A stretch of DNA of 5,280 nucleotides from an uncultured Bacilli bacterium (GCA_944332645.1 CALVKK010000069.1:1-5280), one strand, 5' to 3'; counted from the stretch's first letter, positions 1 through 5,280 are shown. Notes: generated by a model from the letters alone, not told the origin. Made by a program: numbers and translations.

Positions 1-7
1 ATTAACG

Positions 8-541
8 GTGCAATATAGCAATAGAAATCCTAAAATATTTATTTTATCTGGTAAAGCTAAAAGTGGTAAAAACTTGATAGCTGATTTTATTGAGGAATAT
101 TATAGTGATAAAAAGTGTATTCAATTATCTTATGCCTACTATTTAAAACAATATGTCAAGAAAATAACTACTTGGGATGGAAACGAGCAAAATAAACCAC
201 GTGATTTATTGCAATCATTAGGGATAGATTTGATAAAAAAAATCGACGATAAATTATTAATTCGAAGAGTAATGGAAGATGTTCAAGTTTATAGTTATTT
301 TTTTGATGTTATTATTATCACTGATGCTAGATTAATCGAGGAAATCGAAACACCTAAAAGTTTATTTAATTGTATAACTATTAGAATTAATAAGGATGAT
401 AATAATTTGACTTTAGAGCAAAAGAAACATATCACCGAAACTAATTTAGATGATTATCGCAATTTTGATTATGTCATCAATAATAATGATATTTCCGAAA
501 CCAAAAATCAAATTATAAATATTTTAAAGGAGGTTGCTTAA
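8..541 (+). CDS. P-loop deoxynucleoside monophosphate kinase-like protein (start uncertain)
   Basis: The 177-residue reading resembles the phage T4 gene 1-type deoxynucleoside monophosphate kinase family, which phosphorylates dNMPs in the cytoplasm. Seen directly: a beta strand and P-loop at residues 11-21 (FILSGKAKSGK), a KPRDLLQSLGIDLI stretch near residue 63 that matches the family's nucleotide-binding 'LLQ.LGTD' segment, a hydrophobic strand followed by TDARLIEEIE (family 'SDVRF.NE') near 105-114, and a C-terminal HITETNLDDY..FDYVI block near 140-156, also typical of the family. The family usually has SGKDT at the P-loop; here it is SGKNL, so the acidic residue and the threonine are both gone. 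The GTG at 8 has no visible ribosome binding site, and the frame is open to the left edge (TTA, ACG codons), so the true start may lie outside the window. The stop abuts cmk. Family assignment is from remembered motifs; substrate is inferred. Confidence 0.72.
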   Translation: MQYSNRNPKIFILSGKAKSGKNLIADFIEEYYSDKKCIQLSYAYYLKQYVKKITTWDGNEQNKPRDLLQSLGIDLIKKIDDKLLIRRVMEDVQVYSYFFDVIIITDARLIEEIETPKSLFNCITIRINKDDNNLTLEQKKHITETNLDDYRNFDYVINNNDISETKNQIINILKEVA

Positions 542-1204
542 ATGAAAGTAGTAGCTATCGATGGTCCTTGTGGTAGTGGTAAAGGGACCATAGCCAGTAT
601 ATTATCTAAAAAATATAATTTGGTAAATATCGATACAGGAGCAACTTATCGTTGTGTGGCATTAGCTAGTTTACGAAACCATTTATCTTTAAACGATACC
701 GAAGAAATAATTAAATTATCTAAAGAAATAGATATAAAAATAGATTTAAATAATAAAGTTTATTTAAATGGTGAAGATGTAACTGACGAAATTAGAAGTA
801 AAGCTGTAACGGAAATTGTCTCACCAATTTCAAGTATTGTTGAAGTAAGAAAAAATATGGTTGATTTACAAAGAAGAATGGCTAATAATTACGATGTAGT
901 CATGGAGGGAAGGGATATTACGACTGTCGTTTTTCCCGATGCACAATACAAATTTTATTTAGATGCTTCATTAGAAGAAAGAGTTGCAAGAAGAATAAAG
1001 CAAAATGAAGAAAAAGGAATCGATATGAGTTATGATGAAGTGTTGGAAAACATAAAATTTAGAGATTATAATGATATGCATAAAGAAGTTGGATCTTTAA
1101 AACGAACTGCTGAGCAAGTCTATATTGATTCAACTAATTTATCGATCGATGAAGTTGTATTAGAATTTGTTAAAGTTATAGAAGGTGATTTAAATGAATC
1201 TTAA
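542..1204 (+). CDS. cmk: cytidylate kinase
   Basis: CMP/dCMP kinase, transferring phosphate from ATP to CMP or dCMP in cytosolic pyrimidine nucleotide synthesis. At 220 residues it has the usual bacterial length. Visible motifs: P-loop GPCGSGKGT at 8-16, DTGATYR at 31-37 (usual DTGAMYR, CMP-binding), QRRMA near 110-114, GRDITTVVFPDA at 123-134 (usual GRDIGTVV), the lid stretch SLEERVARR near 143-151, RDYNDMHK at 174-181 (usual RDxxDxxR) and the C-terminal IDSTNLSIDEVV. Two conserved positions differ: G to T at residue 127, and R to K at 181, which aligns with the CMP-contacting arginine of the E. coli enzyme. The start is firm: AAAGGAGG at 526-533 lies 8 bases before the ATG, inside the end of the preceding kinase gene, whose TAA directly touches this ATG. 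The end overlaps alaS by 11 bases, so the three genes are probably cotranscribed and translationally coupled. Confidence 0.96.
   Translation: MKVVAIDGPCGSGKGTIASILSKKYNLVNIDTGATYRCVALASLRNHLSLNDTEEIIKLSKEIDIKIDLNNKVYLNGEDVTDEIRSKAVTEIVSPISSIVEVRKNMVDLQRRMANNYDVVMEGRDITTVVFPDAQYKFYLDASLEERVARRIKQNEEKGIDMSYDEVLENIKFRDYNDMHKEVGSLKRTAEQVYIDSTNLSIDEVVLEFVKVIEGDLNES
1184..1189 (+). promoter_or_regulatory. ribosome binding site of alaS inside cmk
   Basis: GGTGAT is an exact match to the 3' half of the AAGGAGGTGATC anti-SD complement. It sits 4 bases before the ATG at 1194, within the last codons of cmk. It fixes the alaS start at 1194, giving an 11-base overlap with cmk, and the protein so begun (MNLKDLYIDFF) matches the normal AlaRS N-terminus. 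Confidence 0.7.
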
Positions 1205-2945
1205 AGATTTATATATTGATTTTTTCGTAAGTAAAGGGCATAAACAGATTCCTTCAGCACCTGTGGTCCCTGAAAATGATCCATCAGTTTTGTTTAATAC
1301 AGCGGGGATGCAACCATTAATTCCTTATTTGATGGGACGTCCTCATCCTTATGGCACTAGATTGGTCGATTATCAAAAATGTATTAGAACTAGTGATTTG
1401 GAACGTGTTGGTGACAAGTCACACCATACTTTTTTTGAAATGCTAGGTAATTGGTCATTAGGGGATTATTTTAAAAAAGAAAGTATTGGTTATAGTTTTG
1501 AATTTTTAACTAAAATCTTAAAGATACCTGTTGAAAGATTAGCCGTAACTGTTTTTAACGGTGAAGATAACATTCCTAAAGATGAAGTTTCTGCTAGTAT
1601 TTGGAAGAATTTAGGAATTAGTGAAGATCGTATAGCTTATTTGGGCAAAGAGGATAACTTTTGGATAGCTGGTGATTCGGGACCATGTGGACCGGATACG
1701 GAAATATTTTATTTTAGAAGTGATGATGCGATACCTGTTAAATTCGATCCTAATGATGAACGATGGGTCGAGATTTGGAATAATGTGTTTATGGAATTTT
1801 ATAAAGATAATGATGGCAAGATAACAGAGTTACCACAGAAGAACGTCGATACTGGAATGGGTTATGAACGAGTTGTTGCCGTTTTAGAAGGTGTCGATGA
1901 TAATTATTTATCGAGTGTATGGATTGATATTGTTAAAAAAATTGAGCAATTATCTAAATACACGTATGAAGAAAATCCAACAAGTATGCGTATCATTGCC
2001 GATCATATTAGGACAGCGGTTTTTATTTTAGGTGATGAGGCCGGTATTAAACCATCTAATACTGATCAGGGTTATATTTTAAGAAGATTAATTAGACGCG
2101 CTATTAGACATGCTAAAAAATTAGAAATTGATGAAAATAGTAATTGGGAAGTCATTATTGCTAATATGATAATTGATAAATATGCTAAGTATTATCACGA
2201 ACTAACTAAAAATAAAGAAGTTATTTTGGAAGGTTTAACTAATGAAAAGAATAAATTTAATCGCACTTTGGCCAAGGGATTAAAAGAATTTGAAAAAATT
2301 ACTAGTAATTTAACTACTGATACCTTGAATAAAGATTTAGCTTTTAAATTATATGATACTTATGGTTTTCCGATTGAATTAACTGTTGAATTAGCTAATG
2401 AAAAAGCAATTAGTGTTGATGTGGAAGGCTTTAATGAAAAATTTAAAGCGCATCAGGAACTGTCTAGAACTGCTTCAAGTGGTAAATTTAAAGGTGGTTT
2501 AGCTGGTGATTCAGAAAAAGAAATAAAATATCATACGGCTACTCATTTGTTGAATGCTGCTTTAAAAGTGGTTGTCAATAAAGACATTCATCAAAAAGGA
2601 AGTAATATTACTAGTGAAAGAATGCGTTTTGATTTTTCATGTGATCATAAATTGACTGATGAAGAAAAGCAAAAAACGGAACAATTAGTTAATAAATGGA
2701 TTAGTGAAGGATTAGATGTAACTGTTACGGAAATGAGTAAAGAACAAGCTTTAAAGTCAGGAGCAGAATGTATGTTTATTGAGAAGTATCCTGATATTGT
2801 AACAGTTTATAGCATTGGTGATGTCTCTAAAGAGTTATGTGGTGGACCACATGTTAAAAATACTAGCGAATTAGGTAAATTTAAAATTGTCAAAGAAGAG
2901 GCTAGTAGTGCAGGAGTTAGAAGAATAAAGGCTATTTTAGAATAG
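1194..2945 (+). CDS. alaS: alanyl-tRNA synthetase, short form lacking C-Ala
   Basis: Charges tRNA-Ala with alanine in the cytosol. Domains seen: class II catalytic core about 1-240, with motif 2 (CIRTSDLE 63-70 through HHTFFEMLGNWSLGDYF 77-93), and motif 3 DTGMGYER 219-226; tRNA-recognition helices about 241-430, with PSNTDQGYILRRLIRRA at 287-303 (usual PSNEGRGY); and an editing core 445-583. The editing metal ligands are all present: H447 and H451 (HTATH), C549 and H553 (CGGPH, usual CGGTH), and Q467 in HQKGS. Typical bacterial AlaRS is about 870-900 residues. This one is 583: the ESGGQVGD beta-barrel segment before HxxxH is missing (only about 15 linker residues) and there is no C-Ala domain after the editing core. 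The FKGGLAG linker, CGGPH and DQGY variants recall short AlaRSs I remember from Patescibacteria-type genomes; that link is from memory. It is last in the kinase-cmk-alaS unit, with a terminator over its stop codon. Confidence 0.95.
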   Translation: MNLKDLYIDFFVSKGHKQIPSAPVVPENDPSVLFNTAGMQPLIPYLMGRPHPYGTRLVDYQKCIRTSDLERVGDKSHHTFFEMLGNWSLGDYFKKESIGYSFEFLTKILKIPVERLAVTVFNGEDNIPKDEVSASIWKNLGISEDRIAYLGKEDNFWIAGDSGPCGPDTEIFYFRSDDAIPVKFDPNDERWVEIWNNVFMEFYKDNDGKITELPQKNVDTGMGYERVVAVLEGVDDNYLSSVWIDIVKKIEQLSKYTYEENPTSMRIIADHIRTAVFILGDEAGIKPSNTDQGYILRRLIRRAIRHAKKLEIDENSNWEVIIANMIIDKYAKYYHELTKNKEVILEGLTNEKNKFNRTLAKGLKEFEKITSNLTTDTLNKDLAFKLYDTYGFPIELTVELANEKAISVDVEGFNEKFKAHQELSRTASSGKFKGGLAGDSEKEIKYHTATHLLNAALKVVVNKDIHQKGSNITSERMRFDFSCDHKLTDEEKQKTEQLVNKWISEGLDVTVTEMSKEQALKSGAECMFIEKYPDIVTVYSIGDVSKELCGGPHVKNTSELGKFKIVKEEASSAGVRRIKAILE

Positions 2946-2953
2946 TCTTTTTT
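2927..2953 (+). terminator. rho-independent terminator overlapping the alaS stop codon
   Basis: GGCTATT (2930-2936) pairs with AATAGTC (2941-2947) around the loop TTAG, with one G-T wobble, followed directly by six T at 2948-2953. Upstream AAA (2927-2929) can extend the stem with the first three T. The TAG stop of alaS (2943-2945) lies in the descending arm, so the last alaS codons are part of the terminator. It would end the kinase-cmk-alaS transcript and separates it from the downstream gene. Confidence 0.75.
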
Positions 2954-2963
2954 GATGCTTGAT

Positions 2964-2983
2964 TTTATATCATTTTATATAAA
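2964..2983. repeat. AT-only inverted repeat with tandem ATTTTATAT
   Basis: TTTATAT (2964-2970) and ATATAAA (2977-2983) form a perfect 7-bp inverted repeat around CATTTT. The same bases also make a tandem direct repeat, ATTTTATAT at 2962-2970 and 2972-2980. There is no T run after it, so it is not a second terminator. It may be a weak backup structure, a protein site, or simple low-complexity sequence. Confidence 0.3.
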
Positions 2984-3033
2984 GCGAAAGAATAGTGATT
3001 AAACAGACGCAAAAACATATATTTCATACAAGT

Positions 3034-3070
3034 GTTTTGTAATTAAAACGTTTTATTTGTTGTTTAAAAC
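3034..3070. promoter_or_regulatory. cluster of GTTTT/AAAAC palindromes, possible operator
   Basis: Three overlapping inverted pairs lie here: GTTTT (3034-3038) with AAAAC (3045-3049); the perfect palindrome AAAACGTTTT (3045-3054), extendable to 3041-3058 with one mismatched pair; and GTTTT (3050-3054) with AAAAC (3066-3070), which itself contains GTTTAAAAC. The CG-centred palindrome is of the shape bound by LacI/CcpA-type regulators but does not match the cre consensus well. Its centre is about 62 bases upstream of the predicted transcript start, a position compatible with an activator. The binding protein is unknown, and A/T-rich sequence makes chance palindromes common. Confidence 0.3.
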
Positions 3071-3096
3071 ATAAAAATAAAATAAAAAAAAATTTA

Positions 3097-3105
3097 TGTT
3101 ATAAT
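3097..3105 (+). promoter_or_regulatory. extended -10 promoter of the adenylate-forming enzyme gene
   Basis: TGTTATAAT is a perfect extended -10 element (TGnTATAAT) for the main sigma factor. The hexamer 17 bases upstream (ATAAAA, 3077-3082) is not a -35 match. The region 3071-3095 is nearly all A and T with an A9 run, which could help RNA polymerase as an UP-like element. Transcription should begin near 3111-3113, giving a leader of about 40 bases before the ATG at 3151. Confidence 0.7.
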
Positions 3106-3115
3106 CATTCCGTGT

Positions 3116-3150
3116 AACTTTTATTGAAAAAAGTTTAGGGGGAAACTTTT
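3116..3150 (+). promoter_or_regulatory. leader with two alternative hairpins around the Shine-Dalgarno site
   Basis: Three complementary segments are present: AACTTTT (3116-3122), AAAAGTTT (3129-3136) and AAACTTTT (3143-3150). The middle one can pair with the first (7 bp, loop ATTGAA) or with the third (8 bp, loop AGGGGG), not both. The second fold places the ribosome binding site AGGGGG (3137-3142) in a six-base loop and ends flush against the ATG at 3151. The first fold leaves the site free. The stems have only one G-C pair each, so stability is modest, and a regulatory role is inference; the same repeat could also be a DNA operator. Confidence 0.45.
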
Positions 3151-5037
3151 ATGGAAAAAATACCAACATATAAATTAATAAGGGAATTACCAAGTAACTC
3201 AAAAATAGTAAAAACAATCAATGGTATTGATTTATATAACATCAATACCTTTCAAAATATTATGTCATGGAACCAACATAATTTAAATACGACCGCCTTA
3301 GAATATTTTGGAAATAAAATAACTTATGGTCAATTACCCAAAGTAGTTGCTGAGTATGCTAAAGGATTTGATAGTCTTGGAATAAAAAAGGATTCAGTAG
3401 TAACCATGAGTATGCCAGTTAGTAATGAATACATTTTATCTTTATTTGCAACTTGTAACTTAGGAGTAATTAGTAACAATGTTAACTTTTTGTTTTTAAG
3501 AAATGACCTAGCTAGATATACTCTTAAAAAAAATTCACATACATTAATAATTTTAGACATTTATTTACCTTTGATAGTAGATAAGTTAAGAAACGCTAAT
3601 ATAAAAAATGTTATTTTAACATCTTTAAATGATTATTTACCAGAAGAACAGAAAACATACTTTAATGATTTATCAAAATTACCATCAAAAATAAGGGAAG
3701 TGCTAAAAGACAAAGATCAGCTTTCTGCTTGTATAAAAGAAATACGAAATTTAAAAAATGTTAATTTTATAAAAATGAGTGAAATTATAAAGGTTGGTAA
3801 AGATAATAAAAATGAAGTTATTTATCCCAAAGTTGATATTGAAAAAGATTCGATTTATTCTTACACTAGTGGGACGACAGGCGCACCAAAATGTATAGTT
3901 TTTAGTGAACAATCACCTAATGCTATTATAGAAATGCACAAAGGATTAAATTTGAGAGATTTTGTTGGTGAACGTTCGTTAGTTGTAATACCACCTTCAC
4001 ATGCAACTGGAATGTTTTATGCTATATTTCTTCAGATGGCAAAGGGAAAAACGTTGGTTTTACAACCAATATATGATAAGAGAACATTTGCAACAGATTT
4101 AAGAGATTTTAATATAAATCATACATTGTCAGCGGCCAGTTTTTATTTAGAAGCCGTTGCACAAAACAACATTAAGCCTGGTGAACTTTCATCATTATCA
4201 AGACCATGTTCAGGTGGTGAACCAATAACTAAAAGTAACGTTTATTTAATAAACGACTGGTTAAAAAGAGCTGGTTGTAAAGAAAAGATTGCAATCGGTG
4301 GAGGATCTGGCGAGGTTGGTTCAAGTGCTTTGACAAGTTATGAATTAAACCCCGAAACTAAGACAAACGAAACAGGATATCCTATACCAGGAGTGTTTGT
4401 AAAAATTGTAGATCCTATTACTGGAAAAGAGGTCAAAAAGGGAGAAAGAGGAATTATTCATATAAGCAGTGCTGCTTCAGCTAACAGATATTTAAATAAC
4501 AAAAAGGCCACCGATAATTACTATTATTATGATGAAAAAGGTATTAGATGGGCCAATTTAGGAGATATTGCGATTCAAAATGAAGACAATTCATATAGTA
4601 TGTTAGGGCGCTCGTCAGATTCTTATGTTGATGAAAACGGCCAAACAAAATATTTATTTGATATAGAATATTCTTTATCATTAGAAGATCCAATTATTGA
4701 ATGGGAAATTACTGCTTTTAAAACTGATCATGGTAAATACGATGTAGTAGGACAAGTCGTTTTAAAAAATGAATTCATTGGTAAAGAAGATGAAGTAATA
4801 AAATATTTGTGCGAAAAGTATAATTTAGATGGAATTAAAATATATGACAGTTTTGAAGTGAGTGAAGTGACAGGTAAAAGAGATTATCAATTATTAAAAA
4901 ATGATTATGATTCATATTATTTTCCAAATGACAGCTTTACATTTGTTAAGAAGAAATATTCTAAATCTGGGAAAACGTCGAGTGAAATTGTTAATATTAA
5001 CGAAATAAAAACAAAGACAAAAAAATTGGTAAGATGA
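3151..5037 (+). CDS. adenylate-forming enzyme, acyl-CoA synthetase superfamily (substrate unknown)
   Basis: A 628-residue member of the ANL (AMP-dependent synthetase/ligase) superfamily, which activates a carboxylate with ATP to an acyl-AMP and usually passes it to CoA or a carrier thiol. Motifs seen: phosphate-binding TSGTTGAPK at 239-247, PPSHATGMF around H284, GGEP at 355-358, GSGEVG with E388 (place of the usual YGxTE), NLGD with the ribose-binding D472, hinge LGRSSD at 485-490, and TGKRD with K576, the likely catalytic lysine of the small C-terminal domain. All chemistry residues are therefore present. It is longer than the common 500-560, and the A5 motif lacks the tyrosine and threonine. 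No signal peptide or membrane segment is evident. It has its own promoter and leader, begins after AGGGGG spaced 8 bases from the ATG, and ends with tandem TGA TAG. No carrier protein, thioesterase or pathway gene is adjacent, so fatty acid, aromatic acid or amino acid substrates all remain possible. Confidence 0.88.
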   Translation: MEKIPTYKLIRELPSNSKIVKTINGIDLYNINTFQNIMSWNQHNLNTTALEYFGNKITYGQLPKVVAEYAKGFDSLGIKKDSVVTMSMPVSNEYILSLFATCNLGVISNNVNFLFLRNDLARYTLKKNSHTLIILDIYLPLIVDKLRNANIKNVILTSLNDYLPEEQKTYFNDLSKLPSKIREVLKDKDQLSACIKEIRNLKNVNFIKMSEIIKVGKDNKNEVIYPKVDIEKDSIYSYTSGTTGAPKCIVFSEQSPNAIIEMHKGLNLRDFVGERSLVVIPPSHATGMFYAIFLQMAKGKTLVLQPIYDKRTFATDLRDFNINHTLSAASFYLEAVAQNNIKPGELSSLSRPCSGGEPITKSNVYLINDWLKRAGCKEKIAIGGGSGEVGSSALTSYELNPETKTNETGYPIPGVFVKIVDPITGKEVKKGERGIIHISSAASANRYLNNKKATDNYYYYDEKGIRWANLGDIAIQNEDNSYSMLGRSSDSYVDENGQTKYLFDIEYSLSLEDPIIEWEITAFKTDHGKYDVVGQVVLKNEFIGKEDEVIKYLCEKYNLDGIKIYDSFEVSEVTGKRDYQLLKNDYDSYYFPNDSFTFVKKKYSKSGKTSSEIVNINEIKTKTKKLVR

Positions 5038-5077
5038 TAGTTTAATTGATACTTATCATAGTTAGTAGATTACACAG

Positions 5078-5083
5078 TATACA
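5078..5083 (+). promoter_or_regulatory. weak candidate -10 box before the small membrane ORF
   Basis: TATACA is a fair -10 match, with TTATCA (5053-5058) as a poor -35 at a 19-base spacing. No terminator was found between the adenylating enzyme gene and this point, so the small ORF could equally be read through from upstream. Confidence 0.22.
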
Positions 5084-5110
5084 TTAATAAAAAATATGGA
5101 GAGTGGTTTG

Positions 5111-5224
5111 ATGTATATAAACCTTACGGCAAGTGCCTGTTTTATCGTGGTAATTCTGATATTAATAATAGACTTTAACACTAAGGAAAGAATAGATAAT
5201 ATTGATAATCGTTCCTCATTATGA
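5111..5224 (+). CDS. small single-pass membrane peptide, 37 residues
   Basis: I do not recognise this peptide. The ATG is preceded by GGAG at 5098-5101 with a 9-base gap, a good ribosome binding site. The reading starts MYINLTASACFIVVILILII: residues 5-20 are almost all hydrophobic, enough for one membrane helix, followed by a short charged tail (DFNTKERIDNIDN, ending RSSL) and TGA. The cysteine at 10 lies before the hydrophobic core and is not a lipobox. It follows the adenylate-forming enzyme by 73 bases. Its last codons overlap another open frame shifted by +1, so this may be a free-standing small protein or the N-terminal anchor of a longer protein broken by a frameshift. Signal-anchor topology is inferred from composition only. 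Confidence 0.5.
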   Translation: MYINLTASACFIVVILILIIDFNTKERIDNIDNRSSL

Positions 5225-5280
5225 ATTGGATGGAAAAAGCTATATTCGAACTAGAGATTTGGTTAAAATGAGTAGGGATG
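5202..5280 (+). CDS. possible start of a further gene, partial, running off the window
   Basis: A frame +1 relative to the small membrane ORF is open from just after the TAG at 5193-5195 to the right edge. From the TTG at 5202 it reads (M)IIVPHYELDGKSYIRTRD and continues LVKMSRD. The ELDGKSYIRTRDL segment looks like real protein and loosely recalls 'xxDGKxYxxxRDL' stretches found in stalk-type and cell-wall hydrolase accessory domains; that is a resemblance from memory, not an assignment. The start is doubtful: TTG is rare and the nearest purine tract, AAGGAAAG at 5183-5190, is somewhat far. The frame may instead be joined to the small membrane ORF by a frameshift. Confidence 0.35.
   Translation, partial: MIIVPHYELDGKSYIRTRDLVKMSRD

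Noticed and set aside
2430..2945. alaS as a truncated pseudogene
   Set aside because: The editing core is complete to its usual end, metal ligands are intact, the stop is embedded in a terminator, and no remnants of a C-Ala domain follow in any frame of the short intergenic region.
2946..3150. T-box or other known riboswitch in the intergenic region
   Set aside because: No T-box sequence or known aptamer core is visible, and the predicted leader is only about 40 bases.
3330..3560. 76-codon open frame on the minus strand
   Set aside because: It lies wholly antisense within the adenylate-forming enzyme gene, has no recognisable domain, and the plus-strand gene has clear family motifs through this region.
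5038..5070. Terminator after the adenylate-forming enzyme gene
   Set aside because: Short complementary pieces (ATGATA and TATCAT) exist, but the stem is weak, the loop is long and no T run follows.
5111..5145. Lipoprotein signal in the small membrane peptide
   Set aside because: The cysteine precedes the hydrophobic core, and the residues before it (TASA) do not fit a lipobox with leucine at -3.
5221..5271. 16-codon ORF starting at the ATGA overlap with the small membrane ORF stop
   Set aside because: It is very short, has no ribosome binding site at the right distance, and lies over a longer frame with more protein-like sequence.
1..5280. Mycoplasma-type code with UGA as tryptophan
   Set aside because: All 13 tryptophans in the long proteins are TGG, and there is no in-frame TGA inside any of the four genes.

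Overview
The window is very AT-rich and fully bacterial in style. All four long genes read on the + strand, ribosome binding sites match the Bacillota consensus (AAAGGAGG before cmk, GGTGAT before alaS), and one promoter has a perfect extended -10 (TGTTATAAT). All 13 tryptophans in the four long proteins are TGG and none of these genes contains an internal TGA. This argues for the standard bacterial code and against the Mycoplasma code. My best inference is an uncultured low-GC member of the Bacilli or a relative of the Mollicutes that kept UGA as stop; the species cannot be named from sequence alone.

Positions 1-2953 look like one transcription unit of housekeeping genes. First comes a P-loop kinase of the phage-type deoxynucleoside monophosphate kinase kind (start uncertain at the window edge). 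Its stop codon abuts the ATG of cytidylate kinase (cmk), and cmk overlaps by 11 bases the start of an alanyl-tRNA synthetase. A rho-independent terminator is folded over the alaS stop codon and closes the unit. The synthetase is the most notable gene here. At 583 residues it has the complete catalytic and tRNA-recognition parts and the editing metal site, but lacks the beta-barrel segment that normally precedes the editing core, and lacks the whole C-Ala domain. Because the terminator starts inside its last codons, it is an intact short form and not a broken gene.

Positions 2946-3150 are a regulatory intergenic region. It holds an AT-rich hairpin, a cluster of GTTTT/AAAAC palindromes, an extended -10 promoter, and a short leader with two mutually exclusive hairpins, one of which puts the Shine-Dalgarno sequence in its loop next to the start codon. 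This leader drives a 628-residue adenylate-forming enzyme (acyl-CoA synthetase superfamily) whose substrate is unknown and which stands alone.

Positions 5038-5280 hold a 37-codon single-pass membrane peptide with a good ribosome binding site. A second open frame, shifted by +1, overlaps its end and runs off the window with a protein-like reading. The two may be overlapping genes or a frameshifted single gene.

No transposase, integrase, CRISPR array, tRNA or rRNA was seen. The undescribed-biology candidates are the minimal AlaRS, the switch-like leader of the adenylating enzyme, and the overlapping frames at the right edge.
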